This document shows, in pieces, positions 29,497 through 38,835 of a DNA stretch of 64,000 bases; within the stretch, counting starts at the first letter, position 1; every line of letters begins with the position of its first letter. A program made the translations under genes and the position numbers. Under the pieces are notes generated by a model. It was not told the DNA's origin, did not search any database, and saw only the letters and a list, made by a program, of their open reading frames with translations. Source of the DNA: G963665185 sp963665185 (GTDB taxonomy: Bacteria; Desulfobacterota; Desulfovibrionia; Desulfovibrionales; Desulfovibrionaceae); assembly GCA_963665185.2 (NCBI GenBank), contig CAXXPO010000026.1, forward strand, positions 1-64,000. Direction: 5' to 3'.

Positions 29497-29713
29497 GCAA
29501 CCGGGAAATGCCTTGGCAGGGAGGGAAATTAAGATGGAAAGGGAGATATAGGTGATTATTCGGTTGGCGACCCCCAAAAATGGGGGAGGAGCCTATACCT
29601 GATAACTTTTCACGATAAATTGATGCAAGCCCCGCAGCACACTGGGGGATGCAAATGTCTCATAAAAAACAGACGGATTTTTTTCACATGCAGCTTCGCC
29701 GGAAGACCGAAAA

Positions 29714-30718
29714 TCAGCGGCGGAGCTGGTACTTTTGCACGGCCTGATTGTGTTCTTCCAGGTTGCGGCTGAACTGGTGGGTTCCGTCTTTCCGGGCAAC
29801 AAAATAGAGATAATTGTGTGACTCTGGAGAATGTGCGGCAATCAGGGCGTCCAGCCCTGGTGAACAGATGGGGCCAGGGGGCAACCCTGCGTGGCGGTAA
29901 GTGTTGTAGAGGTTATCGTCGGACAGAAGGTGCTTTTTGGTCAGATTGCCGTCAAAGTCCAGCCCCAGTCCGTAAATTATGGTGGGGTCGCATTGCAGGC
30001 GCATCCCCTTTTTCAATCGGTTGGCATAGACTCCGGCCACAAGTCCACGTTCCGATGGAACGGCTGTTTCCTTTTCTACCAGCGAGGCAAGGATGACGGT
30101 CTTGTGCAGTTCTTCGGCATCGGGGAATCCGTGGGGCCAGATTTGGGAAGCCTTGGTCCTGAACATTCTGAGCATGGTGGCCACGGTTTGGGTGGCGTTG
30201 TTCTGGTTCGGACGAGGAAGGGAATAGGTTTCCGGGAAAAGATATCCCTCGGCAGTGGGGGCGCTGATTCCGTATTGTTGCAGCAGCGTTTCGTCGTGCA
30301 CTGCCGCCTCGAAAGTGGAAAACGACCCCAGGCCTGCCTGTTCCACGATTCGTCCAACTTCCCACCAAGGCAGGCCTTCCCGGATTTGCAGGCGATGCAG
30401 TATGCTTTTTCCGCGGGTCAGCTCGTTCAAAACGGCCAGGGGGGACATGGATGTGTGCAGGAGAAATTCACCAGCGCGGATTTTGCGGACTTTGCCGCTG
30501 ATGCTTCCCAAAAGGCGAAACGCCTCGCCATCAGCTATAACGTTCTGCTCCTGAAGCAGATGGACGACTGAATCGAAAGTTGTTCCTGGGGCGATGGTCA
30601 CGGTGACTTCATGCCCTGGAGATTGAGGGGGGCAGAACAGAAATGTCCAGATAGTTGCGACCCAAAATGCCGATATGAGTCCTGCCGCAACCAGGAAAAG
30701 GGTAATCGCTGCTTTCAT
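29714..30718 (-). CDS. mltG: endolytic murein transglycosylase MltG
   Basis: Inner-membrane protein of 334 residues with one N-terminal helix and a periplasmic YceG/MltG domain. A LysM-like region (VTVTIAPGTTFDSVVHLL) precedes the catalytic part with EGYLFPETY, the Glu-containing LASLVEKETAVPSER, QCDPTIIYGLG and NTYRHAGLPPGPICSPG. It cleaves nascent peptidoglycan strands and helps set glycan length. It follows ruvX by about 100 bases on the same strand, and the ruvX-mltG neighbourhood is common in bacteria. No strong ribosome site precedes the ATG. Confidence 0.93.
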   Translation of the reverse strand: MKAAITLFLVAAGLISAFWVATIWTFLFCPPQSPGHEVTVTIAPGTTFDSVVHLLQEQNVIADGEAFRLLGSISGKVRKIRAGEFLLHTSMSPLAVLNELTRGKSILHRLQIREGLPWWEVGRIVEQAGLGSFSTFEAAVHDETLLQQYGISAPTAEGYLFPETYSLPRPNQNNATQTVATMLRMFRTKASQIWPHGFPDAEELHKTVILASLVEKETAVPSERGLVAGVYANRLKKGMRLQCDPTIIYGLGLDFDGNLTKKHLLSDDNLYNTYRHAGLPPGPICSPGLDALIAAHSPESHNYLYFVARKDGTHQFSRNLEEHNQAVQKYQLRR

Positions 30719-30817
30719 GTGTGGGCTGAAGCGCTCAGGCTTGGGAATTTTCCCGTGGTGGAAAAGTTGCTACGTGACGACATGCGGTTCTACAGGGGCG
30801 ACTTGCTGGGGTTTTAT

Positions 30818-31222
30818 CTACAGGGCCAGATAGGTACGCAAAATAATCGCGGCAGCTTCCGCATCCAAGTTCTTTTTTGTCTTTTTGGCTGAAAAACCTG
30901 CTTCACGCAAGCGTTCTTGTGCTTCAACGCTGCTCAGCCGTTCGTCGCAGAAATTGACAGGCAGATTGAGTCGGGCGGCCAGCCGGGTGCCGAAGTTTTT
31001 CGCCTGCCGGGTAATAAGAGTTTCCTCGCCATACATGTCCACGGGAAGGCCGACAACTATTTCGGCGATGCTCTCTTCCTCCACCATCCGGGCAATGGTC
31101 GTGTACAGGGATTCGTTGTCCTTGCGGGGCAGCACCGTGCGGGCGAAGACCATCCCGAGTTCCGTGTCGGCCACGGCCAGCCCGCACTTTTTTGTGCCGT
31201 AATCAATGCCAAGAATCTTCAT
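30818..31222 (-). CDS. ruvX: RuvX/YqgF family Holliday junction resolvase-like nuclease
   Basis: Protein of 134 residues with an RNase H-like fold. Catalytic acidic residues are visible in ILGIDYGTKKCGLAV (Asp), VVGLPVDMYGEE, CDERLSSVEAQERL (Glu) and NLDAEAAAIIL (Asp). YqgF homologues process the 5' end of 16S rRNA precursor and are named resolvase-like by fold. Full length for the family. It starts 12 bases after the FAD/Fe-S gene ends, so it is probably co-transcribed. Confidence 0.94.
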   Translation of the reverse strand: MKILGIDYGTKKCGLAVADTELGMVFARTVLPRKDNESLYTTIARMVEEESIAEIVVGLPVDMYGEETLITRQAKNFGTRLAARLNLPVNFCDERLSSVEAQERLREAGFSAKKTKKNLDAEAAAIILRTYLAL

Positions 31223-31234
31223 GTCTTTTCCAAC

Positions 31235-34200
31235 TCAGCCGGAAATGGCTACAAAGCGCAGGCCGTCCTGTGGTTTGGCCGCGGAAAGGGCCTGACGCAG
31301 GCGGATGCGCCACTGTGGTCCGCCAAGCTGCTCGGCCAAATATTCCACCGTGTGCAGGACCGGGCGGGCGTCTTCCATTTCAAGCATGCTGCGCTTGATG
31401 CCTATTTTGCAGGATGGGCAGCCAACCAGAATGGGGACGTCCAAAGCGCGGTTGCGTACGTCCTTGTTGAGCTGGGTCAGTTTGCGAGATCGCAGCTTTT
31501 TGTAGATGCCGGGGGAAGTCATGGCACCAAGGCCGGATTCGCCGCAGCATCCAGGGGAAAGCGTGGCCTTGAGTCCCAAGTTGTCCTTAAGGGCATTCAG
31601 ATAGGCCCCTGCAGCCTTGTTAGCAGCGACGCCTGCCCATTCGGCATGGCAGGACGCATGGTAAATTACCTCGTTGTGCAGTTCCAGCTTTGGTTGTTTT
31701 TCCAGCAGGTATTGCAGGATGTCCAACTGGCGTGTGCCTGTACCGAAAACGTGTTCTATTCCGTAATGATGCAGCGCCTCGCGGCAGGTTCCGCAGGAGG
31801 TGAGCACGGCGGAGATGTTGAACCCTTTGCGTTTGGCCCGTTCCAGGACTCGACGCAGATGGGCGGCGTTTTTTCCGTAGTTTGTCAGCCATGCTTCCTC
31901 CAGTCCCTGGGAGAGCAGAGGGTAACCGCAGCACAAATGCTTTTCCGGGAGAATAATGCTTGTTCCCTGGGAAAGAAGTAGAAAAAGTCCGGCCATGCCG
32001 ATGTTACGCGAGAACAGGCTTGCTCCGCATCCCGGAAAGTAAAAGACGGTTTCGGGCAGGTCGCGGCCTCCTTCGGCGTCATCCGGGGCGAGAATATGGG
32101 CTTTGTCCAAACCTGCTTCATGGGCCAGGTTGGTATAGTCCATATCCGGGCCCGGGCCGGACAGCACCGGGTGGTCCAGTTTGTTTCTCCAGCGAGTGGG
32201 CATGACTTTGATGAACCTGTTGTGGGCCTGCTGCCCCACGGAAAGGATCTTGGCAGTGACCGGCAATCGTTTGTCCGGAGCCTTGGCCAGCCATTCAAGA
32301 GCGAACCCCTTGACAGGATGGCCGCCCGCCTTTTTTTCCTCCAAAAAGGCGCGCAGATGCAGGGCCACCTTGGAACTGTCTATCTTGACGGGGCACACGC
32401 CAAGACATTTGCCGCAGGCTGTGCAGTGTTCCATGAGCACCTTGATTTCATCCAGCAGATGCTTGTCCGGTTTGCCAGTGTGCAGCAGGGAATAGTACAC
32501 CGCCTCCACCATGGCCCCAAGACTTAGGATCTTGTTACGCGGATGAAAAAGAAGGCCTTTTTCCGGGTAGAACATGGGGCAGACCTGTTTGCATTTGCCG
32601 CACCGGGTGCACATCTGCACTTTTTCCAGCAGGGCGGTCAGCCGTTCCTTGTCCGGGAGGGCCGTACGGTTCAGGTCCTGAATAAGCTTGTTGAAGGAAA
32701 ACGTGTACGGCTCCACGCGCAGGCCCCGATCGGTGAGTTTGCCGGGGTTGAGTATGCCCGCCGGGTCCACCTCGCGCTTGTAACGGCGCAGGGCTTCAAG
32801 CTTTTCTTCTTCAAGGTAGGCTATCTTGGTAATGCCGATGCCGTGTTCGCCGGAAACAGCACCGCCCAGCTCCATGACCTTGGCAAAGACCGTGTCCACG
32901 GCCTTGTGGACATTAGCCAGCATTTGCGGGTCGTTGGAGTTGGCCGGAAAGTTGACATGGCAGTTGCCGTCGCCCGCATGCATGTGGTTGGCAGCTTCCA
33001 CGCGGGTGGCTTTCATCTCGTTCTGGATGGCGTTCAGGATTTCGGCTTGCGCGGGGTAATCCTTTTGCAATTTGTCGAAATACAGGGCGATCTGAAGCTC
33101 CAGTTCTTGGTCGTTCTGTTTAACCGCAGTAAGGTCGCCGCGCCGGATGGAACGGATGTGCTCCCGCTCGCCTTCCATGGCTTCATCTTCTTCGGGAAAG
33201 TCAGGCAGATCCCTCACCTTTTTCAATGCAACCGCATAGGCGTCGGCCAGACATTTAAGGTTGAGATTTTCCAGAAAAAAGGAAAATTCCGGGATGACTT
33301 CCAGGGGAATGACGATGTCCTCGTTGATCTTGAAGCCGGACGTGCGTTTGGCAATGGCAGAGAGTTTGTGGCGGTCTTCCCAAAAGACTTCTGCCTGTTT
33401 TTCGTCGGTGGCAACAAAGACGTCCATGTTTTCGTAGACCCCGGCAGCATCCACAATTGTCCCCACCGCTTCCTCGAGCGCGGCTTCGTCGTCGGAGTCC
33501 AGCTGGATAAGGAGGACGGAAATTGGATCGCCAGCATATTCCGTGGACTTGCGTTGATAATTGATGGCCTTGACGTATTTGGGGCCGAATTCCTCCAGAG
33601 AGGATATTTTGACCAGATCTCCCTGCTCCCGAATTCGGTCGCGCAGAGCCACGATATCTTTGATAAGCAACATGGCGTTGCCCATGCTGCGTCCGAAAAA
33701 CTCCAGGCACAAGGTGCGCGAAAGCGAGGGGTTTGGATAGAGTATGAACGACGTTTCCACGATGATGCCGTCCACGCCTTCCTTCTGTACCCCCGGCAGG
33801 CCGCCCAGATATTTATTGGAGACATCTTTGCCAAGCCCTTTGCCGCGGATTTCACTCCCCTTGAGCGTGATGGTTTCACGCAGTGCACCGGATTCGTCCA
33901 GAATTTCAAAGATCGCATTTTCCGTTTCAAGAATTTTGTGGCGCGGATGTTCCTTGCGACGTACGGTGATGAGATCCGCCGAGGGCGTGACCATGCGGTA
34001 GCTCAGGATATTGTCCAGCGTCACGCCGTATTCAAAGGCGTGCGGTCCACCAGCGTTTTCCGAGACATTTCCCCCCAGACTGGAAGCTGCTTTGGAGGCC
34101 GGGTCCACTGCCAGAAGCAGGCCGCGTTCGGCCGATGCCTGGATGGCGTTCAATGTTATTACACCGGGTTGGGAAATGAGAATCCTGTTATCTTCATCAA

Positions 34201-34792
34201 TATCAATGATGTTTTTGAACCTGGACAGGCTGATGACGACAGTGCGTGGATGGGCAGGGATGGCGCCGCCTGTCATTCCCGTCCCGCCGCCGCGTGGAAT
34301 GACGGAAAAACCCATTTCCATGGCCAACCGGACGATAGCTCGGATTTCCTCCGTGGTCGCCGGAGCAAGCATGAGCATGGGAAGCTCCATGCGCAAATCT
34401 GTCGCGTCAGTGGAGCTTTCTATCAGGCTGGAACGTCGGGTAATGATGGCCTCGGACGGCAGAAATTCGGACAAACGGTTTATTACGTCGCGCCTGAAAG
34501 CCTCATCTTCGTCGTAACGCCGAAAGAAAGCGTCCACGCTGGCCCGCAAAATCCCTCCGTATTCTTCGGAAAGTGTTGGCAGAGCCTGATCCAGACGCTG
34601 GGAAACGCTTTTTTTGACAAGATTGGCGTTGATGAAGGGGTTATATCGTAGCAAGAACATTTCCCCGGCCAGACGTTCGGCAAGATCGCGTACGCCTTCG
34701 GGCCAGATTTCCAGATCGCGTGGGGCGACACCCAGCACGCGGGCTACGAGTTTGCTGTCGGAAATAGATATATGAGGCGATCTTCTAGGCAT
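31235..34792 (-). CDS. FAD-binding and Fe-S oxidoreductase (D-lactate/glycolate dehydrogenase-like)
   Basis: Very large cytoplasmic or membrane-peripheral protein of 1185 residues; GGAGG six bases before the ATG at 34792 fixes the start. An N-terminal helical region is followed by the FAD-binding type 4 domain (VIPRGGGTGMTGGAI, VDPASKAASSLGGNVSENAGG), the FAD-oxidase C-terminal domain (HMHAGDGNCHVNFP, GGAVSGEHGIG), two [4Fe-4S] motifs (CTRCGKCKQVCP, CTACGKCLGVCP) and two CCG domains (FPGCGASLF, CCGESGLG). This one-chain layout resembles Dld-II-type lactate dehydrogenases and related oxidases. In a sulfate reducer it plausibly oxidises D-lactate or another 2-hydroxy acid and passes electrons to the membrane pool. 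The substrate is inferred. Confidence 0.9.
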   Translation of the reverse strand: MPRRSPHISISDSKLVARVLGVAPRDLEIWPEGVRDLAERLAGEMFLLRYNPFINANLVKKSVSQRLDQALPTLSEEYGGILRASVDAFFRRYDEDEAFRRDVINRLSEFLPSEAIITRRSSLIESSTDATDLRMELPMLMLAPATTEEIRAIVRLAMEMGFSVIPRGGGTGMTGGAIPAHPRTVVISLSRFKNIIDIDEDNRILISQPGVITLNAIQASAERGLLLAVDPASKAASSLGGNVSENAGGPHAFEYGVTLDNILSYRMVTPSADLITVRRKEHPRHKILETENAIFEILDESGALRETITLKGSEIRGKGLGKDVSNKYLGGLPGVQKEGVDGIIVETSFILYPNPSLSRTLCLEFFGRSMGNAMLLIKDIVALRDRIREQGDLVKISSLEEFGPKYVKAINYQRKSTEYAGDPISVLLIQLDSDDEAALEEAVGTIVDAAGVYENMDVFVATDEKQAEVFWEDRHKLSAIAKRTSGFKINEDIVIPLEVIPEFSFFLENLNLKCLADAYAVALKKVRDLPDFPEEDEAMEGEREHIRSIRRGDLTAVKQNDQELELQIALYFDKLQKDYPAQAEILNAIQNEMKATRVEAANHMHAGDGNCHVNFPANSNDPQMLANVHKAVDTVFAKVMELGGAVSGEHGIGITKIAYLEEEKLEALRRYKREVDPAGILNPGKLTDRGLRVEPYTFSFNKLIQDLNRTALPDKERLTALLEKVQMCTRCGKCKQVCPMFYPEKGLLFHPRNKILSLGAMVEAVYYSLLHTGKPDKHLLDEIKVLMEHCTACGKCLGVCPVKIDSSKVALHLRAFLEEKKAGGHPVKGFALEWLAKAPDKRLPVTAKILSVGQQAHNRFIKVMPTRWRNKLDHPVLSGPGPDMDYTNLAHEAGLDKAHILAPDDAEGGRDLPETVFYFPGCGASLFSRNIGMAGLFLLLSQGTSIILPEKHLCCGYPLLSQGLEEAWLTNYGKNAAHLRRVLERAKRKGFNISAVLTSCGTCREALHHYGIEHVFGTGTRQLDILQYLLEKQPKLELHNEVIYHASCHAEWAGVAANKAAGAYLNALKDNLGLKATLSPGCCGESGLGAMTSPGIYKKLRSRKLTQLNKDVRNRALDVPILVGCPSCKIGIKRSMLEMEDARPVLHTVEYLAEQLGGPQWRIRLRQALSAAKPQDGLRFVAISG

Positions 34793-35023
34793 TATATCCT
34801 CCGGGCAAGGGCCGGCTAAGAGCGGATTATCTGGGAGCGGGCCGAGTACGGGCGGGAACTCCTGGGAAATAGTCCGGAACGGACTCTTCAGCATTCAGTT
34901 TAAAGACGTGGCACAGAAAGAAGATGTAGTTAAGAGTATTTTGTATGGAATGCAAGGGGCTCGATGTTGAGATTTTTCGCCGCCCGGCGTACATCGGCAC
35001 CAGTCGTGCGGGAGGCGGCCTTT

Positions 35024-36016
35024 ATGTCATATCATGTGCAACAGTTTGATCCCCAAGTTTTTGACCTGTCCCTGCCAAGTATGTTCTGGCGCGAAGAGCC
35101 GGACGCCAGTCTAGTGGCCTCACTTCGGGCGCAGGGGCAGCTCGAGCCGGTGATTGCGGAATTTTCCCGCTCAGATGTTTCAGTCTGCGCCCCCCTTCTT
35201 TTAGCAGGGTATAAGCGGGTGCGTGCCCTGGCTGCTTTGGGCCTGCCCGTTCTGGCTCGAAAGCATGATTTGGCGGGGGAGAACGGATCGGACAGGGCGA
35301 GGGAACGCGGCCTGATCTATCTTGCCAGCAATGCAGGTCGTCCGCTGGATGAGCGTCTGCTTTTTTTGGCACTGCGCTATTTTTCCGGTTGCATGCATCG
35401 TGATGCCATGATCGTGGAAGTGCTGCCGCAATTGGGACTCAATGCCCGGTCCCGGGCTTGGCGACTGCACGCGGCATGGCTGGACGCGCCGGAAATGTTT
35501 TCCGATGCCCTGGCAGAGGGACGTGCGCCGTTTGCCCTGGCTGAAACGTTTGATCTGCATTCTTCGGAGAATCTGCAGGGTCTCGCTCCTTTTTTTGCCA
35601 CCCTCAAATGGTCGCGCGGCGCGGCAGTGAATTTTGTCGGCTGGATGGGGGAGGTTGGGGCTCGTGAAGGTCTTTCCGCGGCCGAAATTGTTTCCAGGGC
35701 AGGATTGGAAGAAATTCTGCATTCCGGTCTTTCTCCGAAAGACATGATCGAACAATTGATCGGAGCGGTCCGCAGCATGCGCTATCCCCGACTGGGGCAG
35801 TTGGAGCGCAAGACCGCTGATTTGTGCCAAGGGTTGGTCACGGGCACACCCTGGCGTGCGGCCCATACCCGTAATTTTGAAGACGGCTCGGTCAGCCTGA
35901 GCGTTTCGATCAAGAATCAGACCCAGCTGGACGAGGCCGTACAAAGTCTTCAATCCATGGCGGATACCTCCCTATGGCAACGCTTGTGGCATATGGGGGA
36001 AGGCAAAAATGGTTGA
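35024..36016 (+). CDS. ParB-like N-terminal domain protein
   Basis: Protein of 330 residues from the ATG at 35024, which has GGGAGG upstream; a second candidate ATG at 34964 with AAGGGG would add 20 residues. The N-terminal 110 residues resemble a ParB/sulfiredoxin fold: SLVASLRAQGQLEPVIAE and LLLAGYKRVRALAALGLP, with the Arg-rich box GYKRVRAL at the nucleotide-binding position. The rest is helical, with possible HTH segments (NARSRAWRLHAAW). It is not next to parA or an origin, and its stop overlaps the following SPL-like gene by 8 bases, so the two probably function together. Whether it binds DNA, CTP or neither is unknown. Confidence 0.75.
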   Translation: MSYHVQQFDPQVFDLSLPSMFWREEPDASLVASLRAQGQLEPVIAEFSRSDVSVCAPLLLAGYKRVRALAALGLPVLARKHDLAGENGSDRARERGLIYLASNAGRPLDERLLFLALRYFSGCMHRDAMIVEVLPQLGLNARSRAWRLHAAWLDAPEMFSDALAEGRAPFALAETFDLHSSENLQGLAPFFATLKWSRGAAVNFVGWMGEVGAREGLSAAEIVSRAGLEEILHSGLSPKDMIEQLIGAVRSMRYPRLGQLERKTADLCQGLVTGTPWRAAHTRNFEDGSVSLSVSIKNQTQLDEAVQSLQSMADTSLWQRLWHMGEGKNG

Positions 36017-37118
36017 TTGTTTTCTGCCGGCGCATCTGCACCACATAGAGGCCGTGTACGTGGACCGGTCCATGGCGGATACCCCCATGGCATGGCGCGT
36101 GATGTCCCGACTGGAGAAATTCGGCATGCGTCTTCCCGTGCAGGTTGTTGCGGACGATGCGGGGGTGGTGGTTCATGAAGGAGCGGGACAGGCCATATAC
36201 CTTAAATGCTATAAAGGCTCGTTTCTGCGTTTCTGTCCAGGAACCCGCCATTATCGGTGCTGCGGATACCGCATCATCCACATTGGCGAGAACTGCCCCT
36301 TGTCCTGCTCCTACTGCATTCTTCAGGCGTATTTCCAGGATAGGCTGCTCAAGGTCTGGGCCAATCAGAACGATCTTTTCAGTGAGTTGGGCAATGCTTT
36401 CGGCGCGGACCGCAATTTGCGTTACCGCGTGGGCACGGGGGAGTTCACGGACTCCCTGTGCCTTGAACCCCTAACGGATTACAGCGCCGACCTGATCCGT
36501 TTTTTGGGCGATTTTCCCAACGTGGTGTTGGAGCTCAAGTCCAAATTCATCGATCTTTCCTGGATGAAGTCCGTTTCCAGACCGGACCGTGTTCTGCCTG
36601 CGTGGTCCATGAACGCTCCGGAAATCACAGCGAGTGAAGAGCATGGCGCGTCGTTATTGGAAGATCGATTGAAGGCCGCGCAAGCTTGCGCCCGGGAAGG
36701 GTTTCGGGTCTGCCTGCATTTTGACCCCATCATTTACTTCCATGGATGGCGGGAAGGGTATGGCCGCACCATCGACATGATTTTCGAGTACCTTAGGCCC
36801 GAGCAGATCGCCTACATGAGTCTTGGTTCTTTTCGCCATATGCCGGGCCTGGAAAAGGTCATTCGGCAGCGTCATCCCCAAAGCCAGTACATTCATAATG
36901 AATTTGTTTCCGGCATTGACGGCAAGATGCGTCTGCTCAGACCGCTTCGTCTGGAGCAGTTTCATTTTTTCGTGCAGCGGTTGCGCAAGCATGGGATGGA
37001 CCGGCAATTATATTTCTGCATGGAATCCGACGAGGTCTGGCAGGAAACCCTGGGGCGGACACCCGTGGATTTGGGCGGGTTGGACAATCACCTTATGCGG
37101 TTGGCCTTTGGAGAATAG
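36009..37118 (+). CDS. spore photoproduct lyase-like radical SAM protein
   Basis: Protein of 369 residues. The radical SAM cluster motif is CPLSCSYC near residue 98, preceded by CPGTRHYRCCGYRIIHIG, which adds extra cysteines. The downstream GTGEFTDSL, LELKSKF and AWSMNAPEI match the SPL family that repairs the thymine dimer of spore DNA. Sporulation is not expected in this lineage, so the substrate may be a different DNA lesion or tRNA/protein. It overlaps the ParB-like gene. A strong bidirectional terminator follows. Confidence 0.85.
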   Translation: MVDCFLPAHLHHIEAVYVDRSMADTPMAWRVMSRLEKFGMRLPVQVVADDAGVVVHEGAGQAIYLKCYKGSFLRFCPGTRHYRCCGYRIIHIGENCPLSCSYCILQAYFQDRLLKVWANQNDLFSELGNAFGADRNLRYRVGTGEFTDSLCLEPLTDYSADLIRFLGDFPNVVLELKSKFIDLSWMKSVSRPDRVLPAWSMNAPEITASEEHGASLLEDRLKAAQACAREGFRVCLHFDPIIYFHGWREGYGRTIDMIFEYLRPEQIAYMSLGSFRHMPGLEKVIRQRHPQSQYIHNEFVSGIDGKMRLLRPLRLEQFHFFVQRLRKHGMDRQLYFCMESDEVWQETLGRTPVDLGGLDNHLMRLAFGE

Positions 37119-37147
37119 CCGGGATAGTTTTTAAATTGCTCTAAATG

Positions 37148-37181
37148 AAAGCCCGTCCCGGCGTTTGCCGGGACGGGCTTT
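37148..37181. terminator. bidirectional intrinsic terminator
   Basis: Perfect 15-base inverted repeat AAAGCCCGTCCCGGC / GCCGGGACGGGCTTT with loop GTTT, between the convergent SPL-like gene and nhaB. The A-rich and T-rich flanks allow termination in both directions. Confidence 0.93.
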
Positions 37182-37206
37182 ATTGATTGGTCTGGGAATT
37201 CCGGGG

Positions 37207-38835
37207 CTACAGGAATAACCAGGTGGCTCCCAGGCCTGCAAGGGTCATGACGATGGTGTAGGGCAGGGCCAGCTTGACCATCTGTCCGTAGGACAGCCGG
37301 ATGACCGGAGCCAGGGCGGACGTCAGCAGGAACAGGAAGGCAGCCTGTCCGTTGGGAGTCGCCACGCTGGGGATGTTTGTGCCGGTGTTGATGGACACGG
37401 CCAGCTTGTCGAGCTGATGGATCAGTTCCCCGGCCTTGGCGGCGGCTTCCGCTGGCAGTTGGGCCAGCACGTCGGCGCGGACCAGCTCGGGGTTGGTCAG
37501 CTGGGCCATAAGCTCTTTGCCGGTCATGCCGATGTCGGGGATTTGTCCCAAGGCGGTGGTGAAGCTGTTTTTGGTTTCGGAGATGTAAACCGTGGCCACG
37601 AACACGTTGTCGCTGATCATGGAAAGCAGGCCGTTTGCCAGATAGTAGGCAGCCAGCTGGGTCTGGCCTTTCAGGGCCAGAACATAGTGGATGATCGGGG
37701 CGAACAGGTGCTGGTCGTGAATGACGGCCACAATGGCGAAAAAGACGACCAGAAGGGCGGTAAAGGGCAGGGCCTCCTCAAAGGCATGGCCTATGCGGTG
37801 TTCATCGGTGACGCCGGTGAAGCAGGTCAGCAGGACGATGATAGCCAGGCCGATGACACCCACTTCGGCAATGTGCAGGGCCAGGCTTATGATCAGCAGG
37901 ACCGAAACTACGGCCTGCACGATGAGCGAAGCACGCTGTTTGGCCGTCATGTTGCGTTCATCTTCCTCGGAACGCTGGACCAGGATGGTATGTACGGATT
38001 CGGGAAGTCGCGCACCGTAACCGAAAATATGCAGTTGTTCGACCAGGGCGCAGGTAGCCAAGCCTGCAAACAACACAGGCATGCTCACGGGGGCCACCAT
38101 ATGGAAGAAATCCATGAAGTGCCAGCCCATTTCGTGGGCAATAAGCAGGTTCTGGGGTTCGCCCACCAGGGTGCACACGCCGCCAAGGGCGGTGCCGACA
38201 GCTCCGTGCATCATCAGGTTGCGAAGGAATGCGCGAAATTCTTCCAAATCGGAACGGTGACCTTCCTCAACGCCTGCATCGGTGCGGCAGTCATGGGAGT
38301 CTTCCTGGCGTTTGCCCGAGGCGAAACGGTGGTACACGTCGTAAAAGCCATACGCCACGGCGATGATGACCGCAGTGACGGTCAGGGCGTCCAAGAAGGC
38401 GGAGAGGAACGCTCCCATGAAGCAGAACAGAAGGGACAGCAAGATTTTGGAGCGGATGCCTACCAGAATTTTTGTGAAGGTATACTGCAACATATCCTTC
38501 ATGAAATAGATGCCTGCCACCATGAACATCAGCAGCAGGATGACCGGGAAATTGTGCAATGCCTCGTGGTAGACGGATTCGGGGCTGGTCATGCCCAGTG
38601 CCACTGCCTCAATGGCGAGAAGGCCGCCCGAAGGCAGAGGATAGCATTTGAGAGCCATGGCCAGGGTGAATATGAACTCGACAATGAGAACCCAGCCGGT
38701 GATGAAAGGGCCGGCAGTGTAAAGAAGAACGGGGTTGAGAATAAGAAAGGCGATGATGGTCCATTTGTACCAATCGGGAGAGTGCCCCAGAAAATTTCGG
38801 TTAAAAGCCTGTCCAATGGTTGTAGGCACGTCCAC
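37207..38835 (-). CDS. nhaB: NhaB-type sodium/proton antiporter
   Basis: Inner-membrane protein of 542 residues with about 12 or more hydrophobic helices. It matches the NhaB family (ion transporter superfamily): FLGHSPDWYKWTIIAFL at the N terminus, FLDALTVTAVIIAVAYGFY, GVCTLVGEPQNLLIAHEMGW and INTGTNIPSVATPNGQAAFL. NhaB exports Na+ in exchange for protons, supporting pH and salt homeostasis. Together with the betaine importer it points to a saline habitat. Length is slightly over that of the E. coli protein. Confidence 0.93.
   Translation of the reverse strand: MDVPTTIGQAFNRNFLGHSPDWYKWTIIAFLILNPVLLYTAGPFITGWVLIVEFIFTLAMALKCYPLPSGGLLAIEAVALGMTSPESVYHEALHNFPVILLLMFMVAGIYFMKDMLQYTFTKILVGIRSKILLSLLFCFMGAFLSAFLDALTVTAVIIAVAYGFYDVYHRFASGKRQEDSHDCRTDAGVEEGHRSDLEEFRAFLRNLMMHGAVGTALGGVCTLVGEPQNLLIAHEMGWHFMDFFHMVAPVSMPVLFAGLATCALVEQLHIFGYGARLPESVHTILVQRSEEDERNMTAKQRASLIVQAVVSVLLIISLALHIAEVGVIGLAIIVLLTCFTGVTDEHRIGHAFEEALPFTALLVVFFAIVAVIHDQHLFAPIIHYVLALKGQTQLAAYYLANGLLSMISDNVFVATVYISETKNSFTTALGQIPDIGMTGKELMAQLTNPELVRADVLAQLPAEAAAKAGELIHQLDKLAVSINTGTNIPSVATPNGQAAFLFLLTSALAPVIRLSYGQMVKLALPYTIVMTLAGLGATWLFL

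Larger units (their letters stand above)
29081..29713. other. AT-rich leader and promoter region upstream of proV
   Basis: About 630 bases without a gene between the start of proV and the end of mltG, both on the minus strand. The part from 29,100 to 29,450 is clearly richer in A and T than the surrounding genes. It contains a perfect tandem 10-base repeat (listed separately), an inverted repeat at 29474-29496 and a short CCCCCA/TGGGGG hairpin near 29,572-29,587. No coding frame looks real. It probably carries the osmotically regulated promoter. Confidence 0.55.

Noticed and set aside
32543..34651. Open frame of 702 codons on the plus strand
   Set aside because: It lies wholly antisense to the FAD/Fe-S oxidoreductase, whose motifs are clear. 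The translation has no domain-like pattern.
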